Below, in pieces: positions 9,207 to 18,618 of a DNA stretch of 26,304 bases. A program made the position numbers and the translations under genes. The stretch is taken from NCBI RefSeq assembly GCF_000281045.1, contig NW_008246070.1:1-26304 (forward strand), read 5' to 3'. Numbering within the stretch: position 1 is the first letter of the stretch; every line of letters starts with the position of its first letter. The stretch is from Saprolegnia diclina VS20 (Eukaryota; Oomycota; Saprolegniomycetes; Saprolegniales; Saprolegniaceae). The notes under the pieces are model-generated. The model was not told the origin of the DNA. It did not search any database and was given only the letters and a program-made list of their open reading frames with translations.

Positions 9207-10511
9207 ATGCTACTGACAAGGGCTCGGCGCGCGCAACACCGCGTCCGGGTTGCAACGACGCTACTCTTGAGCGTTGTCCTGTCGTGGGTCGCCGTCTTCT
9301 ATTTAGTGCGCCCGAGGTCGAGCGGCCTCACGAATACGTTCAATGGCGTCCAGATCTCTCAGCTGCATCCTTTCACCGTCATCGACCACGACAACCTCCG
9401 CTTCTTCAGCCTTCCTCTCCGTCCTTAATTTTAACGGCGCCAAGATGCTTTTGGGCCTCCAAGCTCCGAATCCGTGTTTTGACGTGCTTGAATACATGGA
9501 CCATGGCTACACTAACCTCGTCACGTCCGAGTACATTTGGCTCGGCCCGCAGCTTGCCACATACATTGCGCAGTTCGTGGTCGTTCTCGTGGCCCTTGGG
9601 TCGGTCAAGAGCGATATTTCAGTCTCGATCCTCGTCGACTTGGTCGCGGGGACAACGTACGCGCTGGTGCTGCTTGTGTTTTCGCTCCTCGGCAAGTATT
9701 ACCTCGTCTTCAACCTCAGTAGCATCCTCACGTCCGACTCGCTTGTCTCGATGAGCCTCATTTCTGTCACTTCGTTCTACCACAATTTGATCGTGTCCCA
9801 TGTCTGGCCATCCAAGCTTTTCGTCGCAATCACGCCGAGCGTCATTCGAACTGGCGTCGTCCATCGCGGGCTTCTCACCCTTCTGGCGTTGACCGTCACG
9901 GCCACGGAGGTGTGTCTCGGCTGCACCTACAACGAGAGCGTTCAGATCGGGACGAACCCGACGCCGTGTGTCTTTGGAACTGGCGACTGCTTCAACGCCA
10001 TCAACCTTCCCGTTGTCGCATGCGTTGTGGGATACCCATGTCTGCTCACTCTGTACACCGTTGCTATTACGACGTACGTTCGACGGCAACCGCGTGCGCT
10101 TTTCGTCGCCGCCGAATGGATGAGCTTCAGACAAGTCGAGCTCGAGACTACGCCCAACCACGTTCCAGCAACGACGTTCGAGACCTTTTGCTGCGACAAG
10201 CGCCTCGACCAGCTCCTCCAGGCACGCTATCTCTGCGTCGACGTCCCGTCCGGAAAAATCGGGACGCCATCCTCGCAGTCATGACGCTCGGGTTTGTGCC
10301 GATGCGGTCAGGGCTCCTTCTTCGGTTCAAAGACTACCTCACACTCGCGATCGTTCGCTTCTTGCCGGCCAGGTGGAAGCGACGGCTGCGCATCTTGATC
10401 CCGATCGCGACCATTTCGCGGGGCAGCATCAACGGCCCCGTCACGTTTATACAAGTTAGCGACCTCCCCGTCGACGATCTGCGTGTTAGCGCGCTGCAAT
10501 GCATCGTATAG
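9207..10511 (+). CDS. Polytopic membrane protein gene with two reading-frame breaks
   Basis: It starts at ATG 9207 (MLLTRARRAQ) with a hydrophobic segment around LLLSVVLSWVAVFYLV. The first frame stops at 9428. Coding-like text continues one frame over from about 9430 (NFNGAKMLLGLQAPNPCFDV) to 10257, with further membrane segments (QFVVVLVALGSV; ALVLLVFSLLGKYYLVFNL; LLTLLALTVTA; LPVVACVVGYPCLLTLYTVA). A second shift falls at an A5 run (10254-10258). The frame then reads RDAILAVMTLGFVPMRSG to a TAG at 10511. I tested GT..AG introns at both joins and found none that restore the frame convincingly, so indel mutations or assembly errors are more likely. The C-terminal AILxxxTLGFVPMR faintly resembles the AIMTGIIPLRR motif ending each module of the neighbouring giant proteins, so distant kinship is possible. 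The function is unknown. Confidence 0.65.
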
Positions 10512-10512
10512 T

Positions 10513-10519
10513 CCATTCC
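10513..10519 (+). promoter_or_regulatory. Possible oomycete-type initiator (CCATTCC)
   Basis: CCATTCC fits YCAYTYY, the initiator core known from oomycete promoters. It lies about 100 bp upstream of the ATG at 10621 and immediately after the stop of the previous gene, so transcription of the giant gene probably begins within a 109-bp gap. A seven-base match with degenerate positions can occur by chance. Confidence 0.3.
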
Positions 10520-10620
10520 ATCGAGCGCGTTTCAAGTGCCGACGCGGAGGGTTAGGGGTGGCACCTGAATATAACATGCAAAGCGTGTAGCAACGGACAA
10601 AAACGGCCGTCGTAAAGGCA

Positions 10621-13600
10621 ATGCCGGGTGTGCCGGTGGTACCAGGGCCATACACGGTGCATGTGCCGCTTCCCCAAGGCGCGCGCTGGTATCGGCGCCA
10701 CGTCGGGTACCTCTATCTGGCTTGGACGCTGAGTACGAGTGCATGGTATCTCGCCATCTTGGACCCGAGCGCCACGAACGACCACTGGTGGCCCAGCTTT
10801 GCTACGCGCACGACACAAACGTTCTTGGGGGACGTCTTCAACGCCCAGCTACGGCTCGGCCAAACGGGCGCGTTTTCTCTCTGCTCAGACCGCTTCAGCA
10901 TGGCCAAGTCGTACGCGGCTCCTGCGACGTTTATGGACGTCGATCCCGCGTCACCGCGCCGTATTTTGCAGTCGACGACGTCGTCGATGGAGACTGCGAT
11001 TGCCGTGATGCGCACCAACACACTCGACATCAACATCCGCATGTTTGCACAGTACTGCTGGGCCGACTTGGATCGGCGCTACGAGCTCTCGACGTCGGCC
11101 GGGCGCGCGTCGCGGTGCCAGCAGCAATATCGCGACAACGCGGGCGTGTATCTCGAAGCCATGCTGCGCAATGTCGATGCAGCGCTGTTGACCACGGACG
11201 ACTTTGCGATGCCGCTGCAAGTGGCTGTCTTTCGAGGCATCGCCGCCGCCTCATCGGCGGGCAAGGCGTGGGTTGCTGCTGTGATGACGCACACGTGGCT
11301 CTCGGTGGCGGACGAAGTCGCGCACTGGCGAGGATGCAATCTGAGCTACTGGCGGACGCAAGTCACCAACTACTACCAGCAAGGGCTCCAGAGCAGTATT
11401 GTCATTGTCAACGCGCTCGGTCACGAGCAGCGCGTCACGATTGCGCAAATTTCGTTTGTGCAGCGCCCGCTGTCGCAGTGGACGTTTGCAAGCGGCTACA
11501 ACGGGTTCTGGAACGACCTATGGCAATGCGAATACAAAAACTGCAGCCTCGTACGAGGCATTCCGCCGATTCTCGACGACTGGGAGAGCATCAACTACGG
11601 CACGAGCGACAACGCCTCGGTGCTGATCTCGCTCGTGCACAACCACATTGGCTCGTTTGGAAATCTGGATCTGACATTGGTGCAGATACCTGCAGCGCTC
11701 GCGACCCTCTTCTTTGCCGTACAAGCCATGCAGAGCCAACTGCGGCTGCCAGAAGTGGCCAAAATATCCGTGGGCGCCGTGCCGCCATCGTGGAGACTTT
11801 GGAATGCAACGTACTTTGGCGGCAACCCAATGTGCATTGGCACGTCGGGCCAGACGTTTGTGCAGCCGCCAATCGGCTTTTACGACGCGTGCGCGACCGA
11901 GAGTGAGGACGTGTATGCGCTCGACACTGCGGCAACATTTTTCGCTATCGTGGCCATGTCGCTGGACAAATCTCAGGTTGCAGACGTCTGTAGTCTCTGC
12001 AGCGACGGCACCGGGGCTTGCACGACTCTGCTAACAACAACCCTAACCGCGGTCCCGGACGGCACTGCCCTAGCACAGATGGCGTCGTCGGCCGTCGCCA
12101 ATCTGAGTTTGTCGATGCTGCAGTTTGCGTCGGTCAACGATACCCCCGTGTTTTTGGAGGAAGCCCTCTTTCCGGCCGCGTTCACACCCTGGACGTTCTT
12201 TAGCTGGACCATTCTCTACGACTGGCTCCAGGGTCGCCGAGAAGTCTACCAATTGGAGGGCAACGTCAGGTCGTTCACGCTACCCACACGCCGGCACGAC
12301 TACCTGGCGCTTCCTGCCAACCCGCTTGAGATGCCGCAGAAGGTGTGTTTGTACATTTGGTACATGGTGTTTTACATCACACTGCTCCTTGGCGCTGTTA
12401 TCGTATGTATTTTGGTGTGCCGAGACCGTCGGTCGCGCGCCTCGAGCTACGACCTCTTCTTCTACAACCGCGTCGTGGGCTCCATCTGGATCGGACGGCC
12501 ACTCCTGCTCCTACGCGGGTGCTCGGCTCTTGCGCTTTTGAGTACGTCGCCCGTCGTCCTCAGCGAATCGGGTGGGATGACCAAATTCATTTTTGAGCCG
12601 AGGTCCCTGCCGAACATTATGATCATTGCAAGCGAGGCGACTTGGGTTTCGTACGTCCTCGTCGACTTCCTCCTGCCTCTCACGGGACGTTTTGCCAAAT
12701 TATATGCGCCGTACAGCAGCTCGTTCGCATGGTCGATTCTTGTGCTCTGGGAAGTCGCATCGCCGTACGAAGCGATCGCAATTGTTGGTCACGACTGCGA
12801 TATTGTTGAGCTGGGCCATCAAGCGCGCTGCACCGGTGGCACCGTGGCCATCGGCAGCTGGACGCATTTTCTCGGGGGCTCCCTCGTGACGGTAATCTGT
12901 GTGCTGCTGCCGATCGCCATTGGCTGGGTGGCCAAGGGACGCGTGCGATTGGCCACGAATCATGCGCTCGTGCCCGCGGCTGCCGACGTCTTTCTCTCGC
13001 ACGCGCGCAGCTTCTCGTCGCGCCTTGACTCGACGACAGCGATCATGACGGGCATCATTCCGTTGCGGCGCAAGCTCTTTGACATCAAAATATGGCTCGT
13101 GCTCGATCGACCGCAGCTGGCCAACATGCTGCCGCAAACAATCACCAACCCTATGACGACGACAACGTCGTCCCGTCTCGTGAACCCCACTCGGCCGAAC
13201 TACGCTCTAATTCTACGGGCAATCGCAGGCGTGATGTACGTCCTGTTCTCGGTCGGAGGTAGCTACACGTTCATTTACGTGTCCGAGACAGCGATGGCCA
13301 ACGACTTTATCTGGGCGTCCTTTGGCTCGAGCAGTCACCAGACGTTTTTGGCCAACTGGTTTTCGAGGCAGCTTCAGATCACGTCGGCCGCAGCATCCGT
13401 CGACGTTACCAAACGCGCGTTTGCCGACGACTCGAACGCCTACAACGAATCATCGACGACAGTGCAAGCCACTGTGCTCTACGCAAGCATGATTCAAGAC
13501 GAAGCCAACTCGCTTGCCAACGTCATTGCGGGTCTGCGCACCATGGACGGCTGCTTGACGCCCTGGATCNNNNNNNNNNNNNNNNNNNNNNNNNNNNNNN

Positions 13601-15795
13601 NNNNNNNNNNNNNNNNNNNNNNNNNNNNNNNNNNNNNNNNNNNNNNNNNNNNNNNNNNNNNNNNNNNNNNNNNNNNNNNNNNNNNNNNNNNNNNNNNNNN
13701 NNNNNNNNNNNNNNNNNNNNNNNNNNNNNNNNNNNNNNNNNNNNNNNNNNNNNNNNNNNNNNNNAGCGACGGCCGTCGGTGGCTCGAATCACTCGACTCA
13801 GAGCGTGGAAGCATCGCTGACGAGGTACTGTACTGGGAGCGCCATAGCATCTCGCACTACGTTGGCCAGTGGCAGACGTACAAGACTCTTGGCGCGATCC
13901 AGACGTACTCGATCCAGAATGCTGTCGGAGTCCAGTACCCCTTGATGCTTCGATACAGCAACAGCTCGTTGCACCCTGCGACGCAGACGTCGTTCAAGAT
14001 GCAGCTACCCCTCGCGAGCTACTTCTGGCACGTGACGAGCAACGCGTCGCTTATCGTCGGCCGCAGTCTTTTGCGGCAGAGTCCGCATTTTGCGTTTGCC
14101 AACATCAGCATAGTCTCGCTTTTGATCACGAACGAGACGCTGACCGCACCGCTGGACCCCAATCTCGCTCTTGTTCAGAACCAGATTGGGCCGTTTGGAG
14201 CCAACCTCTTGCTACGCGTGACGTGTCCGCCCGTGCTGCGGCAATGGTACGAGCACACCCACGCCCATCTGATGGCGCTGGCATCGGCAAACGAAACGAC
14301 GGCCCTCGCCTTCCGGGCCATTGGCACCCCCATCGCGCTGTCTGTGATTCCGATCGCGTGGATGTCGGAGGGTTTGTTTACCGGCGGCAGCGTCCTCTGT
14401 CCGTCAGAGAAGCCCAGATCCGTCACCGTAAGCTCCTTTGGCCCCAGTGGTCCTTGTGCGCTTGGTGCGATGGAAGAGCTCGACATCTCCAACATCAAAG
14501 CTCTCATGGCACTCATCGCTGTGGAGACGCCTACGATCAACGCCTCTGCCATCTGCGTACGGCAGCAAGGGTCGCCCGCCGCGTGCACGGACATGCTCTC
14601 GAACGCTGCTGGCTTTCTCCGCATGTTCGTTGCGGCGCCCGATTCGGCGCTCGTGGATCTTTCGTCCGCCGCGCAGCGCCATGTGACGGAGACCGTGTCG
14701 CTCAAGCTCGTGCAGTTTACCGACAGCGGGCGCTTCTTGCAAACGCCCGTCTTCGCGGACGAAGGGTTCCGCGTGTTTGCGTGGAGCCAGCTCATCGACT
14801 GGGTCCTCGGCCTGCGCGAAGTCGTGACGTTTCTCGGCGAAGAAGGCTCGGTCACGACCATCTCGACGCTCGTGCACGCAGTCGTCTCGCCCGTGAACCC
14901 GCTCGAGGTGCCTGTGAACGTCGCTCTCTACTGCCGCTACGTGCTCTTGTACATCACGTCAGTTCTCATCATCGTCGCGGTCCTTGCGCTCGCGTACCTC
15001 GCTTCCAACAAAGGGTTTCTGGAAGGCGCCAACCTCTTTGCGCTGAACCGCGTCTTGGGGCTTGTATGGATTGGGCGACCGCTGCTTTTGCTGCGGGGCG
15101 CCACGGCGCTCTGTCTCCTTGCTACCGCGAGCGTTCATTTGACGCAAATCAGCGGCCTCTACTACTTGGTGGCCGTGCCCCAAGCGTGGTACTCGACCGT
15201 CATGGCGGCGGGCGAGACCGGTTGGCTCGTCTTCATCCTCAACGACGCCTTCTCGGTCGTCACGCGCCAGTACACGGCCGTCTACGCAACGCAGAGCAAC
15301 TTGCTCGTGTGGGCAGCCACCGCCATTTGGACACTGCTGTCGCCCGTGGCCTACACCGTCTCGATTCAAAATCGCTGCGCAGTAGTCGCGCTGGATGCGC
15401 AGCTTGTCTGCCACGCTGGTGTCTTTGCGATCGGCAGCACGCGCCGCCTGCTGTCCCTCTTGGGGCTTATCTGCGCGCTGTTGCTCATTTGGTTTGTGGT
15501 GCAGCGCCTGCGCTTTCCGCACTTGGCGCCACTCGCGAAGCGATCGTACCTCTTGTACGCGACCGCCCGCTACCACTTTGCGACGGACGAGTGGACGCAC
15601 AAGCAGATTTACTACATCGACCAGACCTCGGCCGTGCTCACGGGGCTCGTGAGTCTCCGATGCGGCCGCGTCATCTACGTCCTCGACATCAAGTCGTGGC
15701 GCGTCTTTGCGATCGATGCAACGTCTGAGCTCGCCGAGGTCGCGGCGAATCCCTCGCTCGCGCACCTCCGCGACGCGATTCCACTCAAACACTAG
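10621..15795 (+). CDS. Giant two-module polytopic membrane protein (paralogue 2 of 3), interrupted by a sequence gap
   Basis: This is an intronless frame of 1724 codons from ATG 10621, of which 65 are unknown (gap). Module 1 has a membrane segment (about 29-47), then TNDHWW and QYCWADLDRRYELS (about 145) followed by VYLEAMLRNV. FGGNPMC (about 398) and YDWLQGRREVYQLEGNV (about 528) come next, then hydrophobic segments around 575-600, 614-648 (NRVVGSIWIGRPLLLLRG), 666-686, 700-722 and 748-773, and the cytoplasmic motif TAIMTGIIPLRRKLFDIKIW (about 805). Module 2 repeats this from about residue 863 (ILRAIAGVMYVLFSVGG, AMANDFIW), with LIDWVLGLREVVTFLGEEG (about 1389) and NRVLGLVWIGRPLLLLRG. It ends with SAVLTGLVSL and VLDIKSWRVF. 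The family is the same as that of the genes at 3580-8838 and from 23392. The convergent ankyrin gene ends 23 bp downstream. No known domain is recognised and the function is unassigned. Confidence 0.9.
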   Translation: MPGVPVVPGPYTVHVPLPQGARWYRRHVGYLYLAWTLSTSAWYLAILDPSATNDHWWPSFATRTTQTFLGDVFNAQLRLGQTGAFSLCSDRFSMAKSYAAPATFMDVDPASPRRILQSTTSSMETAIAVMRTNTLDINIRMFAQYCWADLDRRYELSTSAGRASRCQQQYRDNAGVYLEAMLRNVDAALLTTDDFAMPLQVAVFRGIAAASSAGKAWVAAVMTHTWLSVADEVAHWRGCNLSYWRTQVTNYYQQGLQSSIVIVNALGHEQRVTIAQISFVQRPLSQWTFASGYNGFWNDLWQCEYKNCSLVRGIPPILDDWESINYGTSDNASVLISLVHNHIGSFGNLDLTLVQIPAALATLFFAVQAMQSQLRLPEVAKISVGAVPPSWRLWNATYFGGNPMCIGTSGQTFVQPPIGFYDACATESEDVYALDTAATFFAIVAMSLDKSQVADVCSLCSDGTGACTTLLTTTLTAVPDGTALAQMASSAVANLSLSMLQFASVNDTPVFLEEALFPAAFTPWTFFSWTILYDWLQGRREVYQLEGNVRSFTLPTRRHDYLALPANPLEMPQKVCLYIWYMVFYITLLLGAVIVCILVCRDRRSRASSYDLFFYNRVVGSIWIGRPLLLLRGCSALALLSTSPVVLSESGGMTKFIFEPRSLPNIMIIASEATWVSYVLVDFLLPLTGRFAKLYAPYSSSFAWSILVLWEVASPYEAIAIVGHDCDIVELGHQARCTGGTVAIGSWTHFLGGSLVTVICVLLPIAIGWVAKGRVRLATNHALVPAAADVFLSHARSFSSRLDSTTAIMTGIIPLRRKLFDIKIWLVLDRPQLANMLPQTITNPMTTTTSSRLVNPTRPNYALILRAIAGVMYVLFSVGGSYTFIYVSETAMANDFIWASFGSSSHQTFLANWFSRQLQITSAAASVDVTKRAFADDSNAYNESSTTVQATVLYASMIQDEANSLANVIAGLRTMDGCLTPWIXXXXXXXXXXXXXXXXXXXXXXXXXXXXXXXXXXXXXXXXXXXXXXXXXXXXXXXXXXXXXXXXXSDGRRWLESLDSERGSIADEVLYWERHSISHYVGQWQTYKTLGAIQTYSIQNAVGVQYPLMLRYSNSSLHPATQTSFKMQLPLASYFWHVTSNASLIVGRSLLRQSPHFAFANISIVSLLITNETLTAPLDPNLALVQNQIGPFGANLLLRVTCPPVLRQWYEHTHAHLMALASANETTALAFRAIGTPIALSVIPIAWMSEGLFTGGSVLCPSEKPRSVTVSSFGPSGPCALGAMEELDISNIKALMALIAVETPTINASAICVRQQGSPAACTDMLSNAAGFLRMFVAAPDSALVDLSSAAQRHVTETVSLKLVQFTDSGRFLQTPVFADEGFRVFAWSQLIDWVLGLREVVTFLGEEGSVTTISTLVHAVVSPVNPLEVPVNVALYCRYVLLYITSVLIIVAVLALAYLASNKGFLEGANLFALNRVLGLVWIGRPLLLLRGATALCLLATASVHLTQISGLYYLVAVPQAWYSTVMAAGETGWLVFILNDAFSVVTRQYTAVYATQSNLLVWAATAIWTLLSPVAYTVSIQNRCAVVALDAQLVCHAGVFAIGSTRRLLSLLGLICALLLIWFVVQRLRFPHLAPLAKRSYLLYATARYHFATDEWTHKQIYYIDQTSAVLTGLVSLRCGRVIYVLDIKSWRVFAIDATSELAEVAANPSLAHLRDAIPLKH
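13570..13764. other. Assembly gap of 195 N
   Basis: The gap is exactly 65 codons and keeps the frame between TPWI and SDGRRWLESL. In the paralogue at 3580-8838 the matching interval between APWL and PDGRRWL is about 67 residues, so the gap length is close to true. The missing part corresponds to the conserved QYC..C..AVYxEAVLRN block of module 2. Confidence 0.97.
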
Positions 15796-15818
15796 TGCGA
15801 AATAGATATATCAATGTA

Positions 15819-17753
15819 TCAACGGCGAGTGATCGCCTTCTTGAGGTCATGGAACTTGATGGACACTTGCTTTTGGAAGCGGGACCAGCGCTTCTTGAGC
15901 GCCGTTTCTTCTTGGAGGTAGCGCGCAATGTCCTGCTGGCCTTTCGTGAGCGCGTACCAAAGAACCCCTTTGACGTCGTGGTTGTAGCCGTTCTGGTGCA
16001 GGAAGCGGACAACGTCGAGGTGGCCGCCCGGCACCGCATCGTACACGAGCCCATACATCTTTTCCGTGTGGATCTCGTGCAAAAACTGGACGATGCCGAG
16101 GTGCCCGAGCTCAACGGCGTACCGCAGCGCAAACTTGTCAAAGCCCTCAAAGCGCCGCGCGTGGAGATACCGGAGCACGGGCAGGTGGCCGTTGATCGTC
16201 GTCTGCGACACGATGTGCTTGCCGCCGCCGTCAACGCCGCCGAGATGGTGCTCGTACAAGTACTCGACGACCTCAAGGTGCCCTCGCTCGCATGCTATCT
16301 GGAAGCAGCCGTCGGGAACGTCGACGCCGGCAGCATGTAGCTGCTTGAGCGCCTCAACGTGGCCGCTGCGCACGGCGCCCTTGAGCGTAATGCGGAGCAA
16401 GTGCGGTGCATGAACGTACGTCTCGATCAAAAAGGCGACAATCCTCGGATGGCCGTGGAGCCCTGCGAGCTCGAGGTCGTGGTAGCTGAGCTCGATTGGG
16501 AGCTCGCGCAAGGCCGAAACGTTGTCGCACACAAGCGCGTAGCAGACGAGGTGGCGGAAGAGCTTGGACGGCAAGTACATGTCAATGTGCTCCACGCCGC
16601 GCGCCGCCGCCCACGCGGGAAACATGGCGTGGACCGGCGCGAGTGCAAGCGGCAGCGTTTCGAGTACGTCGTCGGCCGTGAGGTCGATCGCGCGCAAAAG
16701 CTGACGCAGCGCCAGCGTGTCCTTGTCGCAGCCGCGCTGGAAGCTTACAACGAGGCGGAAGAGGTCCCTTGTGCCGAGGACCCGCGCCACGAGGAGGTTG
16801 AGCGCCATCTTGTGCTCGTCCGTGGAGGAGACGGCCGGTGCTTTGCTGCGCTTGGCGTACCAGAGGTACGGTCGCCGCTCAAAGAGAAACTCGACGATCT
16901 CCATGTGCCCACAGTCGGCTGCGATCGAGACGGCGGCGTCCAGGTCCGGATACTGGATGTCGTGCAGGAACTGGATCATGCCGAGGTGGCCATGCGCTGC
17001 AGCGTCCGCGACCAGCGACGCTGGAAAGTACCTGTAGCCGGCGTCGTGAAGAAACCGGACGACGGGGTCGTGACCACTCGCGCACGCTTCGGCGTAGGCT
17101 GCTTCGGACGCCTTGCCGCCCGCTTGATGGAGCGCAGTGACGGCGTCGAGGTGGCCGTTGGCGACGGCCTGGTGCATGATCATGGAGGCGTGCACGACGC
17201 TGATCCGCGGCAGCAGGAACCGGATGATCGAGAGATGCCCGTGCTCGCCCGCGAGAAGAAGGTCTTGCTCCGTGATCTGGAGCACGTGGCACGTCTCAAA
17301 GCAAGAGAGAATGTCGACGTTACCAAGGATGAGGCCGTAGTGCACCAGGCGGCGGCGGCGGTACCCCGGAAGGAGCTTGTCGATGCGGTCGCCGCCGTGG
17401 CGCTCAAACCAGACTGGCAGCGCGTCGAGAAAGGCCGTCAGCGTCCGCGCGTGGAGTGTCGCGCCCGAGCTCGTGAGCTCCTTGAAGAGACGGCCGAGAT
17501 ACAGCGTCGCACCGGGCACGCCGACCTGGTAGGCGGCAAGAAGGGCAAAGAGGTCGCGTGACGTGAGCACGGCGCTCGTCGCCGCTCGTGGCGCCAAGAG
17601 GTGGTCGAACGAAGCGACGTCGACGGCGGCCATGGCTGCGAAGGCTCCGATATACGCAGGTGGCTGCGATGGGTGCACCCAATCACGGGCCATGAAGAGT
17701 GTTAGGTAACGCTGCGTGGCAGCGCGCGTGGCCGCAGACTCTGTGGTCGCCAT
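15819..17753 (-). CDS. Ankyrin-repeat protein made of two fused head-plus-ankyrin modules
   Basis: This is a 644-residue intronless ORF from ATG 17753 to TGA 15819. Residues about 64-170 form a helical head (SRDLFALLAAYQVG ... LLPGYRRRRLVHYGLILGN). Ankyrin-type repeats of the form AxxxGHLxxVxFLH follow to about 300. A second head then begins at about 327 (GTRDLFRLVVSFQRG ... LPSKLFRHLVCYALVCDN), followed by a second ankyrin set (AVRSGHVEALKQLHAAG, ACERGHLEVVEYLYEHH, AVELGHLGIVQFLHEIH). The basic tail (EETALKKRWSRFQKQVSIKF) matches the tail of the neighbouring ankyrin protein. Ankyrin repeats bind protein partners and no enzyme domain is visible. No signal peptide or membrane segment is seen, so a cytoplasmic scaffold is likely. 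The partner is unknown. Confidence 0.93.
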   Translation of the reverse strand: MATTESAATRAATQRYLTLFMARDWVHPSQPPAYIGAFAAMAAVDVASFDHLLAPRAATSAVLTSRDLFALLAAYQVGVPGATLYLGRLFKELTSSGATLHARTLTAFLDALPVWFERHGGDRIDKLLPGYRRRRLVHYGLILGNVDILSCFETCHVLQITEQDLLLAGEHGHLSIIRFLLPRISVVHASMIMHQAVANGHLDAVTALHQAGGKASEAAYAEACASGHDPVVRFLHDAGYRYFPASLVADAAAHGHLGMIQFLHDIQYPDLDAAVSIAADCGHMEIVEFLFERRPYLWYAKRSKAPAVSSTDEHKMALNLLVARVLGTRDLFRLVVSFQRGCDKDTLALRQLLRAIDLTADDVLETLPLALAPVHAMFPAWAAARGVEHIDMYLPSKLFRHLVCYALVCDNVSALRELPIELSYHDLELAGLHGHPRIVAFLIETYVHAPHLLRITLKGAVRSGHVEALKQLHAAGVDVPDGCFQIACERGHLEVVEYLYEHHLGGVDGGGKHIVSQTTINGHLPVLRYLHARRFEGFDKFALRYAVELGHLGIVQFLHEIHTEKMYGLVYDAVPGGHLDVVRFLHQNGYNHDVKGVLWYALTKGQQDIARYLQEETALKKRWSRFQKQVSIKFHDLKKAITRR

Positions 17754-18618
17754 GTCGCAGGGTTGCGCGACGCGTCTCCGCCGAGGCAGCGGTCAAGGGC
17801 GAGGCCAAGGCGAGGGCTGCGGGCGACGCATGCCACTCGCGTACGCTGGCCCAAGGAGCGTTGCATCCGGAGGCTGGAGGCCGCTGAACTTTTTGACCAA
17901 TCCCATTCGTTTCAGCGTCTCTTCCGCGGATTATCTACCAATGAGCGACGTCCTTGACGTCTCAAGGATCGCGTCGCTCGCTCGCCTTGACCGGCTCAAG
18001 AGCTTTTGCACCTTGTGGGTCCACACGGTGGCTGCCAGCTGGCCTTCGTCTGCCATCCGGATCAGGAGCCAAAGCTATGGGGAAGAATTACGCCTGGCAA
18101 AGGCTGCCAGAGGCGTGGACAGGATTCTTGGATCAGATTTCAGGGAGCCGGAACGTCACCGCACTGGACTGCCCTGCAACCTCCTGCACGAAGCACGCTT
18201 GGCCATTGCCCACCATGTTTCAAGTACTTGTGAGATAAAACGGTCTCTGGACTATTCTTGCAGCGTGCTAGGACATACGCATGGCCTCCGGTAGCCTTTT
18301 TCGAATCAAAATAAAAGCCATTTCCTTCTTCTTTGCTCTTTGCTGCTCCATCGTAACGACCTTCAAGTGGCACGCGGTGACGAACGGTGTCACGTAAGAT
18401 ACCGCGGGGCGGGCGACGCTTGATGACACTGACGGAAGCGACCAAGGCTCGTTCAATTGTTTATGCACCTCGATTCCTCTGGCTGGCGCGGTAGCAACGC
18501 CCATCTGTGTCGACGCGCCCCGCCATGTGGCAGAACGTGGGGACAAAAACACAGATCCCGTGACTCACACCCATCATCCGAGTTGGTCACTCCATCATCA
18601 TCATCAACATCGACGACC
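17754..18618. promoter_or_regulatory. Divergent intergenic region between two ankyrin genes
   Basis: 865 bp lie between two outward-facing starts. There is no supported gene; short ORFs such as 17716-18294 lack domain signal and natural composition. The region includes CCAATCCCATTCG near 17898 and an exact hairpin-capable sequence TCCTTGA-CGTC-TCAAGGA at 17951-17968. An AT-richer pyrimidine tract lies around 18300-18350. Promoters for both ankyrin genes must lie here. Confidence 0.5.
18587..18593 (+). promoter_or_regulatory. Possible oomycete-type initiator (TCACTCC)
   Basis: TCACTCC matches YCAYTYY exactly and sits 25 bp upstream of the chosen ATG at 18619, followed by a CATCATCATC tract. 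If used, transcription would begin after the in-frame ATG at 18457. This supports starting the ankyrin protein at MPRFGS rather than 54 codons earlier. Confidence 0.4.

Noticed and set aside
10722-11906. A 394-codon ORF overlapping the start of the second giant gene
   Set aside because: Its composition is rich in Arg, His and Cys without hydrophobic segments, and it is an out-of-frame shadow of a gene with strong paralogue support.
13869-15728. A 619-codon plus-strand ORF in another frame of the second giant gene
   Set aside because: It lies wholly inside the 10621-15795 gene, is Arg/His/Pro-rich with no domain, and runs long only because GC-rich DNA has few stops.
16359-17561. A 400-codon ORF antisense to the two-module ankyrin gene
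   Set aside because: The minus-strand frame encodes clear ankyrin repeats; this charged, repetitive antisense frame is its shadow.
18457-18618. The upstream ATG at 18457 for the single-module ankyrin gene
   Set aside because: The extra 54 residues are low-complexity, lack counterpart in the paralogue, and lie upstream of an initiator-like site.
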